A stretch of DNA of 64,000 nt from CAVVMA01 sp963830715 (GCA_963830715.1 CAWHNS010000023.1:62001-126000); one strand, 5' to 3'; positions 17,514-25,975 are shown, numbered from the stretch's first letter. Translations and numbers: made by a program. Notes: generated by a model not told the origin, from the letters alone.

Positions 17514-17755
17514 CGCGGTCCGATAATACCGACCTTCGCATCGCTCGCGAAATCGGGAACGAAGCCGATGCCGGGAGTCGCGGGAACCGGGTCCGCGCCT
17601 CGATGCACGGCGAACAGTCCGGAAATAGTCAGTGCGCTATCAGGCGCGCTGCCAATGCCGCGTCTCATCAGCCATTGCAGGGCCTCATCCTGAGTGAGCG
17701 GTTCGAACCGTACCAGAGACACGCATCTGCCGGGCCTGCTGACTGCGGAGCTCAT
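17510..17755 (-). CDS. Short hypothetical protein
   Basis: An 81-residue frame, ATG 17755 to TAA 17510, converging with and overlapping the PDZ gene by 4 bp. It holds RFEPLTQDEALQWLMRRGI and PATPGIGFVPDFASDAKVGI with no known domain. The same frame is readable upstream to about 17932, where a GTG 6 bp after the HAD stop gives VWSDLQLPAPALPEP, but an in-frame stop near 17820 separates the halves. It may be one gene with an error or two tiny ones. Confidence 0.35.
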   Translation of the reverse strand: MSSAVSRPGRCVSLVRFEPLTQDEALQWLMRRGIGSAPDSALTISGLFAVHRGADPVPATPGIGFVPDFASDAKVGIIGPR

Positions 17756-17932
17756 TTTTCCGATGTCCTCGTTCCTTCGCCAGGGATCGCCGCTTTTCTG
17801 CGAACCGAAGTCGGGCCGTTACGCGGTAGCGAAGTTCTCCCCTTCAGCGGGCCGTTTGCGCCGCGCGGCGGGATCCGGCGCTGGCTCGGGCAGGGCCGGC
17901 GCTGGCAACTGGAGGTCGCTCCACACTTCCCG

Positions 17933-18409
17933 TTATGCCCATCCGAAGAAGTCGGCGGCATGGACGAACTTTCCTACGCCGGCCGCTTTGCCTGCCAGTT
18001 CGTCCACTTCCTGATCGCCCACCATCGTTGAGCCGGCCAGATCGACGCCGTAGACCTGGGCCAGGTCGGCGATCATGCCGCCATTTGGCTTGCGGCATTC
18101 GCATCCGTCGGCGTCGTCGTGCGGGCAGATTCGCCACGCGGTCAGGATACCGCCAAGCTGGCGGTCGAGGTCCGCGAGTCCGGCCTCGACCTGGGCGAGG
18201 GTAAAGCGCCCGCGCTTCACGCCGGCCTGGTTGGTGACCACGAAGACCAGATGATCGTGCATCGGGGCGAGCTTTTCCGCGACGCCGGGCAGCAACTCGA
18301 TCCTGACGTTGCCGCTGCCGTCGATCGGAAGCTGGCGCGATTCATCCATCCTGACCAGCGTGCCGGCCAGGTCGCAGAAGAGCGCCATATTCCCAGCGTC
18401 ATGCGCCAT
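17933..18409 (-). CDS. HAD-IIIA hydrolase (GmhB/HisB-N-like) with an altered catalytic motif
   Basis: A 158-residue HAD-superfamily protein. The zinc-loop pattern CPHDDADGCECRKP is typical of D,D-heptose bisphosphate phosphatase-like and HisB-N proteins. FVVTNQAGVKRG (motif II) and MVGDQEVDELAGKAAG (motif III/IV) are present. Motif I reads FCDLAGTLV rather than DxDGT, so the Asp+2 general acid/base is Ala, a change otherwise known from phosphonoacetaldehyde hydrolases. It follows the aminotransferase by 13 bp and seems to be the last enzyme gene of the minus-strand cluster. Confidence 0.8.
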   Translation of the reverse strand: MAHDAGNMALFCDLAGTLVRMDESRQLPIDGSGNVRIELLPGVAEKLAPMHDHLVFVVTNQAGVKRGRFTLAQVEAGLADLDRQLGGILTAWRICPHDDADGCECRKPNGGMIADLAQVYGVDLAGSTMVGDQEVDELAGKAAGVGKFVHAADFFGWA

Positions 18410-18422
18410 TTCGTCGCAGCGC

Positions 18423-19784
18423 TCAGCTCTCGGCGCGCCAATCGACGCGATCCCGCACGTAGGCGAACACTTCGTCGAGGATAGCGGCGCCGGCCTCGGC
18501 CTGCCTCTGCGTGATCACGAGCGGCGGATTGATCCGCACTCGGGGGAAGTACGCCATGATCAGGAGGCCGCGCCGCAGCGCTTCCTTGAAGATCGTCTCG
18601 GTGACGCGGCGGGCCAGCATCGCCTTGCTCTTGCGGTCGCGGACCAGGTCGATACCGATCAGCAGCCCGCGGCCGCGAACGTCGCCGATGAACTCGTACT
18701 TCTCCTGCAACTCCATCAACCGATTGAGCAGGAACGCGCCCACCTGGTTTGAATTATCGACCAGGTTGTCGCGCCGGATGGCCTTGATGGTCTCAGCCAC
18801 GGCGACCGCCGCGAGCGGATTTCCACCGTAGCTGGAGGAGGAAGCACTCGGCTTGGAGAACGGCTGAGCGGCGCCCAGCTCGGCACTCATCAGCACGGCT
18901 GAGACCGGAAACCCGGAGCCCATCCCCTTGCCTACCGTCATAATGTCGGGTTCGACGCCGCTGTGCTCTACGCCCCACCATTTGCCGGTGCGTCCGAAGC
19001 CCGTGATCATCTCGTCGGCGATCAGCAGCGCGTCGTGCCGGCGCGCGAGATCCTTCAGCGCGGGCAGATAGTCGTCCGGCGGAATCACGTTGCCGGCCGT
19101 GCCCTGGATCGGCTCGACGATCACGGCCGCGAGGGCGCCGGCAGAGGAGTGCTTGAGCTGCGCCGAGGCGAACTCGACGCAGTACATCCCGCACTCGGGA
19201 TACTCGAGCTTGAACGGGCATCGGTAGCAATCGGCGTACGGAACCAGGTAGTTGCCGCCGGGAAGCGGGCCGTAGCCCTGTTTGGATTCGTCGCCGAGAA
19301 GTCCCATCACGCCGCCGGTCTTGCCGTGAAATCCGCCCCAAAAACCGAGGACTTCGTGCTTTCCGGTCGCGGATCGCGCCAGGCGAAGTGCGGCCTCGAC
19401 CGCCTCTGCGCCGCCGCTGTAGAGATGTGCGCGCTTGAGATTGCCGGGCGCGGCCTCGCTCAGCAGCCGGAAGCATTCGGCCCGCTCGGCGGTGGCGAAA
19501 GTGCCGACCATCAAGCGCGAGGATTGCCTCGCGAGCGCCTGCGCGAGCGCCGGATGGCCATGGCCCAGGCTCGCAACTGCAACCCCTGCGAAGAAATCGA
19601 CGTAAACGTTTCCGTCGACATCGGTCAGCGTCGCGCCCTCGCCCTTGTCGAAAGCGATGCCTGCCAGCGACGAGATACGCTGGCGGCCGGGCGCCACATA
19701 GCGCTGCTCTTCCTCGAATATCTGTTGGGACTTCGGACCTGGAACGGCCGTAACGATTCCCGCCAGCTTTTCCGCTATAGCCAC
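18423..19784 (-). CDS. Class III PLP-dependent aminotransferase
   Basis: A 453-residue fold-type I class III (omega) aminotransferase. It has the substrate/cofactor region YSGGAEAVEAALRLAR, GFWGGFHGKTGG, ADEMITGFGRTGKWWG (PLP Asp) and the Schiff-base Lys in TVGKGMGSGFP, plus PRVRINPPLVIT at the C-terminus. A Cys cluster (YADCYRCPFKLEYPECGMYC) is typical of the branch that includes 4-aminobutyrate and omega-amino aminotransferases. The start GTG 19784 lies 15 bp after the ATP-grasp stop. It probably installs or removes an amine on the head-group precursor handled by its neighbours. Confidence 0.9.
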   Translation of the reverse strand: MAIAEKLAGIVTAVPGPKSQQIFEEEQRYVAPGRQRISSLAGIAFDKGEGATLTDVDGNVYVDFFAGVAVASLGHGHPALAQALARQSSRLMVGTFATAERAECFRLLSEAAPGNLKRAHLYSGGAEAVEAALRLARSATGKHEVLGFWGGFHGKTGGVMGLLGDESKQGYGPLPGGNYLVPYADCYRCPFKLEYPECGMYCVEFASAQLKHSSAGALAAVIVEPIQGTAGNVIPPDDYLPALKDLARRHDALLIADEMITGFGRTGKWWGVEHSGVEPDIMTVGKGMGSGFPVSAVLMSAELGAAQPFSKPSASSSSYGGNPLAAVAVAETIKAIRRDNLVDNSNQVGAFLLNRLMELQEKYEFIGDVRGRGLLIGIDLVRDRKSKAMLARRVTETIFKEALRRGLLIMAYFPRVRINPPLVITQRQAEAGAAILDEVFAYVRDRVDWRAES

Positions 19785-19798
19785 TCTCGGTACCCGCG

Positions 19799-20641
19799 CT
19801 ATGGCATACCGGCGCGGCCTGCGTTGAGCCGGGCGCGTTGCAAAAGCCACATCGCGCGACGTGCTATAGCACGCGCGGCCTGCCGACGCACGCGGCCATA
19901 GCTGGGCCAGTCGTTGAAATCGATAATCCTGAGCGCGCCGGTCGGGTCGAGGATCGCGTCGCCGCCCCATGCCTCCAGCCCGATCGCGGAGGCCGCGGAC
20001 GAAGCCGCGCGCGCGAGATCGCGATGGACCGCTTCGGGCAGTTCGCCGCCTTCCGGCAGCGCGACGAAGAATTCACCGCCGCTCACGCCGTAAAATTTGA
20101 CTATGCCCCCTTCGATTTCCTGCTGCACGTAGGCTTGCCGGATACCGCGGCGGGCAAAGCCCGCAAGCGTCCTGCGCAGCTCCTCTACGGTCGAAACGCG
20201 CTTGACGTCTTCGCTTCCGAGCGCGTGCAGATCGCCGCGCTTGACCCATAGCGGCAGCGAGATCTCCACGCCCAGCAGCGACGCGCCGAGCGGCGCCGCG
20301 GTCTCGACCAGGGTGCCGGCGGGAATCGGGACGCCGGCGCGGTCGAGGCCCGAGTTGAGCAAATCGCGGTAGCAGTTGCGGATCGCGAGTGCGGAGTTCA
20401 CCGCGACCGCGCCGGACTCCTGCAGTTCGGAAAGCCGGCGCAGTGCTTCCGCTCCCTGGCACATCGCCAGAACCAGATCGACGCCCGGGCCGGACCAGTC
20501 GCCAAGCCGGGCCGGTTCGACGGCGCCGGTCTCGAAACCACTGCGCTCGAGGTCTTCCAGCACCGCGTCCATGATTGCGGCGTCAGCCTCGACCTTGCCC
20601 GGAGAAAATTCCGGTTCGCGATATATGCCAAGCACTCTCAT
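19799..20641 (-). CDS. ATP-grasp-like protein
   Basis: A 280-residue protein starting at MRVLGIYREPEFSPG (ATG 20641). It has a C-terminal region of ATP-grasp type: PLWVKRGDLHALG, AYVQQEIEGGIVKFYGV and GGDAILDPTGALRIIDFNDW, where the acidic DAI..D and IDFNDW residues match the Mg/ATP site. ATP-grasp enzymes make acyl-phosphate intermediates and ligate an acid to an amine. It sits between the nucleotidyltransferase and the aminotransferase, 4 bp and 15 bp away, suggesting an amide or amino-acid conjugation step. The substrate is unknown. Confidence 0.75.
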   Translation of the reverse strand: MRVLGIYREPEFSPGKVEADAAIMDAVLEDLERSGFETGAVEPARLGDWSGPGVDLVLAMCQGAEALRRLSELQESGAVAVNSALAIRNCYRDLLNSGLDRAGVPIPAGTLVETAAPLGASLLGVEISLPLWVKRGDLHALGSEDVKRVSTVEELRRTLAGFARRGIRQAYVQQEIEGGIVKFYGVSGGEFFVALPEGGELPEAVHRDLARAASSAASAIGLEAWGGDAILDPTGALRIIDFNDWPSYGRVRRQAARAIARRAMWLLQRARLNAGRAGMP

Positions 20642-20645
20642 CGCA

Positions 20646-21395
20646 TTACCCGCGCCGCGCGACGCCCGGTGCCGCGCGGTCCGCTGCAAGCATCGCGCTG
20701 GCCGCTTCGAGGTCGCCGGCCTCGTCCACATCGATCGCACGGGCGATCTCGACCGCACCGAAGCGCATCCCGTCTCTCAGCAGACAGGCCAGAAATTCGC
20801 GCATCGCGCCGAGCCTCTTCGCCCTCGCCTGATCGACGAATCGGAAAATCGCCGTCGATAGCACGTACACGCCCGCGGTTACGCTCGGCGTTTCGGAGAC
20901 GCCCAAGGATTTTATCACGCCGTCGGCGGCGACATCGGCAAAGAGCGGGCGACGATCGCCGCGCCATCGCACGACCCCCAATGCTCCATCGAGGCGCCCC
21001 GCGCGATCCGGCGCGGTAAGCTCGAGCGCCCGACTCACGAAGCGCGCGAACTCCGAGCGGGGCAATATCGCATCGACGGTCGCGAGCAGGAAGCGTCCGG
21101 GCGGAAGTTTCTCCCCTATCGCGAACAGCGTCTCCATCGAGTTGGGCGTATCTCTCACGCAAAGTTCGAGTTCGGCAGGCAACTTGATGCCTCTCGCCTT
21201 AATAACCGCAGCGGTTTCGGAACTCACGATCGCCAGCACCGGGCGGACGCCGACGTCGATAATGGCGCGCGCCTGACGCGCCAACAGCGTCTGACCGCCG
21301 ATAACGACCAGAGGTTTGGGCAATCCCGCCGCGGCGGCGCGCAGGCGCTCGCCGGTTCCGGCGGCAAGTATCGCGCCCGCTACATCATCAGCCAT
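20646..21395 (-). CDS. Sugar-phosphate/alcohol-phosphate nucleotidyltransferase
   Basis: A 249-residue NTP transferase (GT-A-like fold) with the nucleotide motif AILAAGTGERL (residues 8-18) and LPKPLVVIGG (PKPL-type, with the catalytic Lys), then FLLATVDAILP (metal Asp) and a C-terminal AIDVDEAGDLEAA that matches the DVDTxxD-type end. Relatives include LicC, inositol-1-phosphate and phosphonate cytidylyltransferases. It overlaps the upstream HAD gene by 16 bp. A CDP-activated head group would be the natural donor for the divergent CDP-alcohol phosphotransferase at 22327. Confidence 0.88.
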   Translation of the reverse strand: MADDVAGAILAAGTGERLRAAAAGLPKPLVVIGGQTLLARQARAIIDVGVRPVLAIVSSETAAVIKARGIKLPAELELCVRDTPNSMETLFAIGEKLPPGRFLLATVDAILPRSEFARFVSRALELTAPDRAGRLDGALGVVRWRGDRRPLFADVAADGVIKSLGVSETPSVTAGVYVLSTAIFRFVDQARAKRLGAMREFLACLLRDGMRFGAVEIARAIDVDEAGDLEAASAMLAADRAAPGVARRG

Positions 21396-22130
21396 TCAAG
21401 TTTCAGTAGTTCTTCGAGGGCGTTAATTTTGCAGTCGGCGAAGTCTTCGAGGTCCGGCGAGGCGATCCGATCCGGCGGATTGCAGAGCCAGATTGTCTTA
21501 ATGCCGGCGCGTCGCGCCGGCATGCAGTCCTTCCCCGGCGAGTCGCCGACCATCACGACCTCTCCGGGCTTCGTCGAACAATCGAGCGCTTCAAGCGCCG
21601 CCTCGAAGATTCGCGGGTCCGGCTTGAAGATTCCGATCGTCGAAGAATCCACTGTCACGTTCATCAGGTCGAGTATCCCGCCTTCATCCAGCACCCGATC
21701 GAGATTGCCGTAGAAGTTCGAGACCACTCCGAGTCGAAATCGAGGCTTCAACGCGCGGAGGATTTTTCCGCTGCGCGTCATCCCGCGACGGCATTGTTCC
21801 GCAAAAGCCGCGCCAATCCGATCGCGCATCCGATCGAGCCCGTCGCGCCCGATCTGCCCAAGTCGTTGGCGAACATGCTCAGGCGCCGAGCATTCCAGAT
21901 GCTCGAATTGGCGAGCGACCAGGAAGCAGCGTAGTCTCATCCAGCCCCACATGCCGCATCGTCGCAGTGGCGCAATAGGCAGCTTTGGTCGCGGCAGTGA
22001 AGGCAGGCTCCAGTTGGTCGCGATCGATCTCGATATCGCATGCGCGATAGAGCGCCAGGAATCGATCGAGCCAATGGACCGGCTGGTCGAGCGTGCCGCC
22101 GAAGTCGAACAGAATCGCCCGTATGCTCAT
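21380..22130 (-). CDS. HAD-family hydrolase, frameshifted
   Basis: A HAD phosphatase of about 250 residues. Motif I RAILFDFGGTLD and the cap region are in one frame (22130 to about 21926). LRCFLVARQFEHLECSAPEH, then LGVVSNFYGN (motif II), IGIFKPDPRIFEAAL (motif III Lys) and VMVGDSPGKDCMPARRAG (motif IV) are in another. One extra base near 21926 explains it; the span is 3n+1. It is the first gene of the minus-strand cluster and overlaps the nucleotidyltransferase start. It likely dephosphorylates a phosphorylated intermediate. Confidence 0.85.
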
Positions 22131-22287
22131 CGCGAATAGCCAAGGTTATCAGCCCCAGCGCGGCGTGTCTCGAACCGGAATCATCCAGGGCGTCCGCGAA
22201 CCGCACGGTCAGCGACTCAGAATCCTTTGGGATGCGTTGACCATTCGGACGGAATCGTTTAGTTATCTAACAGTTACCTGTTCTTAA

Positions 22288-22304
22288 CGAAAGATTCTCT
22301 TTCG
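22288..22304. other. Hairpin in the divergent intergenic region
   Basis: cgaaaga (22288-22294) pairs perfectly with tcttccg-like tctttcg (22298-22304) around a 3-nt loop, inside an AT-rich stretch (22258-22300) between the divergent HAD and phosphotransferase genes. This is the only AT-rich segment here and probably holds the promoters. A regulatory role for the hairpin is a guess. Confidence 0.3.
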
Positions 22305-22326
22305 CAGTCGTCGAGAAGCTTCGATT

Positions 22327-23493
22327 TTGATTGACACAGCCCTGATTCGCACTGGCTCACGCGCCGCTGAGCCGATATTCGGCCGGCCCCTGTTGGAGCG
22401 CCTGATTCTTATCTGCGAACGCGCGGGCGTTAAGCGCTTCTTTATCGAGCGCCCCCGAGGCCAGGACCTGCGCAGCGCGCTCGGCAGCTTCCGCGACGAC
22501 CCGAGTGTCGAGATCGTGAACTCGCTCGACGAAGTGATGGGGCAACCGTTCGGGATTGGTCCCGATCAGTCCTGCCTGGCGCTGAACGGCAACCTGGTTT
22601 TTGCCGGTTCGCAACTCCGCCAGATGATGGCGCGGCACGCGGTCGAGCCCAATCGGGTGATCGCGCTTGCAGCCCGCGACGGCGGCGGCGTAGTCGCGAC
22701 CGGTCCGCTGCACCGCCTGCTTGGCCAGATCGGCAAGGCAACTCCATCCGGGTTGACGGCGAAAGTTCTGCCCCATGTCCTGCCCTACGCGCTCGACGGG
22801 AGGCCCGAGGACTCGCGCGAAGCCGAACTCAGGCTCGCGAGTTCGGTGCGCCTCGAGAGCGCCGCCAAGGACGGCCTGATGGCGCGACTGCTCGACCGCA
22901 GGATTTCGTGGCGCGTGAGCTACCGGCTCGCGCATACGCCGGTCACACCCAATCAGGTGACGCTCTTCAACACCGCCCTCGGCTTCCTGAGCGCCTGGAT
23001 GTTCTCGGTGCCGAGCTATTGGTGGCGGCTGGCGGGCGCGCTTCTCTTCCTGGTAGGCGTCACGATCGATGGGGTTGACGGCGAACTCGCGCGCCTCAAG
23101 ATGGTCGAGTCGGAATGGGGCGGCAAGCTCGACATGATCACCGACAATATTGTTCACGTCGCGCTGTTCGTCGGCCTGATGGTCGGATGCTATCGAGCAA
23201 GCGGAAGCGTGGCGTATTTCTACCTGCTCGCCCTGCTGCTGGGAGGATTTGGGTTCTGCGCGATAGCGGTGGAGCGCGCCCTCAATACGAGCAATGCGGC
23301 CAAGGCATGGATCGGGCGGATCGACCGAATCACGGGCCGCGACTTCGCCTATTTGCTCGTCATCCTGGCCGCTATCAATCGGCTCGAATATTTCGCCTGG
23401 GGAACCGCCTTCGGCACTTACGCGTTCGCGATCGGGATGTGGTGGTTCACCAACCGTCACCGGAATCTCAATCAAACTCTCGCATCGTCGTAA
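22327..23493 (+). CDS. CDP-alcohol phosphotransferase with an N-terminal nucleotidyltransferase-like domain
   Basis: A 388-residue membrane enzyme. The C-terminal half has the CDP-alcohol phosphotransferase signature DGVDGELAR...GGKLDMITD (DGxxxAR-x8-GxxxDxxxD) and about five further membrane helices. The N-terminal 190 residues look like a nucleotidyltransferase-type Rossmann domain, but no intact GxGxRL/PKPL motif is visible, so it is probably inactive. The layout recalls fused inositol-phosphate cytidylyltransferase/DIPP synthases. The start is TTG 22327; no ATG fits. It should join a CDP-activated partner with an alcohol to make a phosphodiester (lipid or solute). Confidence 0.85.
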   Translation: MIDTALIRTGSRAAEPIFGRPLLERLILICERAGVKRFFIERPRGQDLRSALGSFRDDPSVEIVNSLDEVMGQPFGIGPDQSCLALNGNLVFAGSQLRQMMARHAVEPNRVIALAARDGGGVVATGPLHRLLGQIGKATPSGLTAKVLPHVLPYALDGRPEDSREAELRLASSVRLESAAKDGLMARLLDRRISWRVSYRLAHTPVTPNQVTLFNTALGFLSAWMFSVPSYWWRLAGALLFLVGVTIDGVDGELARLKMVESEWGGKLDMITDNIVHVALFVGLMVGCYRASGSVAYFYLLALLLGGFGFCAIAVERALNTSNAAKAWIGRIDRITGRDFAYLLVILAAINRLEYFAWGTAFGTYAFAIGMWWFTNRHRNLNQTLASS

Positions 23494-23509
23494 CTGGAGC
23501 TGGCGAACC

Positions 23510-24836
23510 ATGAAAAAACCCCGCATTCTGCTGGTTCAACCCACGACCGTCCATCTCGACGGGACGCCGCATAAGACCCGATGGCGCCTCATCATGGGGC
23601 TGATGATTCCGCTCATGGCGGGACTCACGCCCGATGACTTCGACGTGACGCTCTGCGACGAGCGGCTCGAGGACATCAATTACGAGGGCGGATGGGACCT
23701 GGTCGGGATGACCACCACGATCGGCGCATCGCTGCGCGCGTATCAGCTTGCCGATGAGTTCCGCCGGCGCGGAATCCCGGTCGTGATGGGCGGATTTCAT
23801 GCGACGCTCCAGACCGAGGAGGCGCTCATGCACGCCGACGCGGTCGTCCAGGGCGAAGCCGACCTGGTGTGGGAGCCGCTGCTTCGCGACTGGCAGGAGG
23901 GCAAGCTCAAGCGCGTCTACAAGGCCGACAAGCTGCACGATCTGAAGAACCTGCCGCGCCCGCGCCACGAACTGCTCAAGCTCAACCGCTATCTGTTCAA
24001 GGCGGTGCCGGTCCAGGCCAGCCGCGGATGCCCCTACCGATGCTCGTTCTGCGAAATCCCGGTGTTCTACGACGGCAGCTATCGCACGCGCCCGATCGGC
24101 GACATCGTCGAGGAGATCAAGCAGACCATCAAGGTTACCGGCTTTCGGCGCTTCCAGTTCATCGACGATCAGCTCACCGGCAAGCATAAGTTTGCCCGCG
24201 AGCTCTTCAAGGCGCTGGCGCCGCTGAACATCCGGTTCTCCGCGCTATGGACGATCAACTCGAATCATGACGAGGATCTGCTCGACCTCGCCGCCAAGGC
24301 CGGCATCTTCCACGTCAATATCGGGGTCGAATCGATCAGCCAGGACAGCCTGCTGTCGATGAACAAGATTCAGAATCACGCCAGCGACTACAAGAAGCTG
24401 CTGGCGCGGCTTAAGAAGTACGGAATCTACTACTCGCTCAATTTCCTGTTCGGTCTCGACGAGGATCATCCGAAGATCTTCGAAGAGACGCTCAAGTTCC
24501 TCCATGAGGTCAAGGCGCCCGAGGCGTTCTTCAACACCGTCACGCCCGCGCGTCGGAACCCCGATGCGCACCAAGCTGGAGGCCGAGGGCCGCGTGATCA
24601 TCCCGGACGCCGACCTCTACACCAATAACTTCCGATGCATGTTCGTGCCCAAGAACCTCACGCCGATGGAAGTCGAAGAAGGGGTCTGGCGCTGCACGAC
24701 CGAGTTCTATTCGCTCAAGTCGATGTTCAAGCGCCTGCTGATGCCGCCGAGCCGGTTCACCTGGCAGGGGCTGACCGAGAACATGCTCTTCTACTGGGGC
24801 GCCAAGCGTCAGATCGACCCGGTGGATTACTACTGA
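23510..24836 (+). CDS. Cobalamin-binding-type radical SAM protein (BchE-like), frameshifted
   Basis: An N-terminal B12-binding-like Rossmann domain (KPRILLVQPTTVHLDG, then DLVGMTTTIGASLRAYQLAD and VVMGGFHATL) is followed by a radical SAM core with SRGCPYRCSFC (Cys174, 178, 181) and FIDDQLTGKHKFARELF. Near 24548 the frame shifts by one extra base. The C-terminal part resumes as RVGTPMRTKLEAEGR and runs to PVDYY; the span is 3n+1. It starts at ATG 23510 with ggag at 23496-23499, 17 bp after the phosphotransferase. Such enzymes methylate or rearrange unactivated carbons. It is not HpnJ or HpnP by its N-terminus. Confidence 0.88.
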
Positions 24837-25195
24837 GGAGCAAACTCGGTACCCACTGACTAATCTCGCGTCCCGGCGGTCTCATTCCGCAACCGCGGGA
24901 CAGTTTGAACCAGCAAGGCTCCTAAGGTCCCTCTCCCGCGTTACAGGCGGGAGAGGGCAAGCAGCGCGATCGATTGATCCGCGACCGTAGTGTCCTTCCG
25001 CGCGGCGCGGGTGAGGGTCCCTGACCGACTCCTTAACACAGCGCTCAGCTTGCGCGCTCACTTGGCGGCGCGCCGCTGGTAGGCGGGGAGTCCCGTTGTC
25101 CGCTCGCCTAAGCCCTCGAAAATTCGGCATTTTCTGCAAATTCGCAAAATTCGCACCTCCGTGGGATGCTGGGCGCCGCGAAAGGTGGACTCGCA
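24837..25195. repeat. Gene-free stretch with a dispersed hairpin repeat
   Basis: No supported gene here. 24929-24939 (ccctctcccgc) pairs perfectly with 24947-24957 around a 7-nt loop, and a gcgcgggtgagggtccctgac segment follows near 25003-25023. The ccctctccc/gggagaggg hairpin plus gggtgaggg is a repeat type found dispersed between genes in many genomes. Near 25120-25155 is an AT-rich run of short aaattcg repeats just before the decayed gene. Confidence 0.55.
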
Positions 25196-25587
25196 TGACC
25201 AATGATTTGCTGCAGAAGCTCGAGAACTGGGCTCGCGAAAGGAGGATTCTCCCCAGCGACTTTGCCTGCCCATACTACCAGCGCAACGAAAACAACTGAG
25301 GATGTAACCGCTCGCTGCTGAAGAAGGGGTTCTCGTTGGATGGCGGGCGTACTTGCCACGTGAGCTATGTCGGGCGCCGACTACGAACAAACCCCTTTCC
25401 GCGTCGTTCTTGTTGGGATGGAGCCAGCCCTCGGATAATCCAAAGTATGACGGCGAGGACTTTGCAAAGTGTCGTGACGGAATCGAGTGTTTCTTCTACG
25501 GAGGCGAATTCGACAAGCCGCATTACGCAGGCCTGATCCGATTGACCGCCGCAATCCTGGGCCGTGGGGGCGTACACTGCGCTTAAA
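25196..25587 (+). pseudogene. Decayed gene of an unrecognised family
   Basis: ATG 25196, with aaaggtgga upstream, opens a normal-looking N-terminus (LQKLENWARERRILPSDFA, then CPYYQRNENN) that stops at 25299. Coherent protein continues in other frames: LLKKGFSLDGGRTCHVSYVG (about 25315-25372), DYEQTPFRVVLVGMEP (about 25374-25425) and NPKYDGEDFAKCRDGIECFF followed by YGGEFDKPHYAGLIRLTAA (about 25440-25560). Four conserved-looking Cys residues are scattered. At least one in-frame stop plus two shifts are needed to read it, more damage than the other interrupted genes show, so it is probably a true pseudogene. I cannot name the family with confidence. Confidence 0.5.
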
Positions 25588-25713
25588 GTGTCCTGAGTTA
25601 GAAGTTCGAGCATTGTTTCGGAAAAAATGTGAGCATTCTCCGCGGTTATTTCTTCGACGTACTTCAAACTCAGGATGCTAGGATACTACAGGATGGATGG
25701 GAGGCTCTTTGAC

Positions 25714-25862
25714 TGTCATTCCCGCGCGCGTCTTGAGTGCTGGCGCGCGCGAGGAATCTCGGATTCGGGCAGGCGGGCGCCGGGATTCCCGTTCGACTCG
25801 CCTCCGGCTTCGCTCAGGGCATGCTTCGCGCGCCGGGCAAAGACAGACGCGCGAGAATGACA
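25714..25862. repeat. 149-bp element with terminal inverted repeats
   Basis: The left end tgtcattcccgcgcgcgtct (25714-25733) is a near-perfect inverted copy of the right end agacgcgcgagaatgaca (25845-25862). The inside is GC-rich, with self-complementary blocks (cgcgcgcg, gggattcccg), and has no gene. The tgtcattcc...gaatgaca ends are typical of small non-coding repeats spread between genes. The rest of 25588-25975 holds nothing else I can support before the vapB promoter. Confidence 0.6.
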
Positions 25863-25937
25863 AGCTGGAAAGGCTCCTCACCGGCGTTGGGGGGTTGTCC
25901 CAATCTGAACTAGGACACTACCTGTCTTCGCGTCCTG

Positions 25938-25967
25938 TTGAGGCTGCTCACGGTATGGCCGTATACT
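25938..25967 (+). promoter_or_regulatory. Probable vapBC promoter
   Basis: ttgagg (25938-25943) and tatact (25962-25967) are separated by 18 bp and lie directly before the antitoxin ATG at 25976. Transcription would start at or within a few bases of the start codon (leaderless or nearly so). Two ggtatgg copies (25952-25958, 25973-25979) flank the -10 and could be antitoxin operator half-sites. Confidence 0.45.
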
Positions 25968-25975
25968 GGATTGGT

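Noticed and set aside
22357..23526. 389-codon minus-strand frame opposite the CDP-alcohol phosphotransferase
   Set aside because: The plus strand has the complete DGxxxAR...GxxxDxxxD signature and membrane helices; the minus product has none.
23510..24836. Naming the radical SAM gene hpnJ or hpnP
   Set aside because: It lies near hopanoid genes and has a B12-type domain, but the N-terminal sequence does not match HpnJ as I know it, and nothing shows it is the 2-methylase. Left unnamed.
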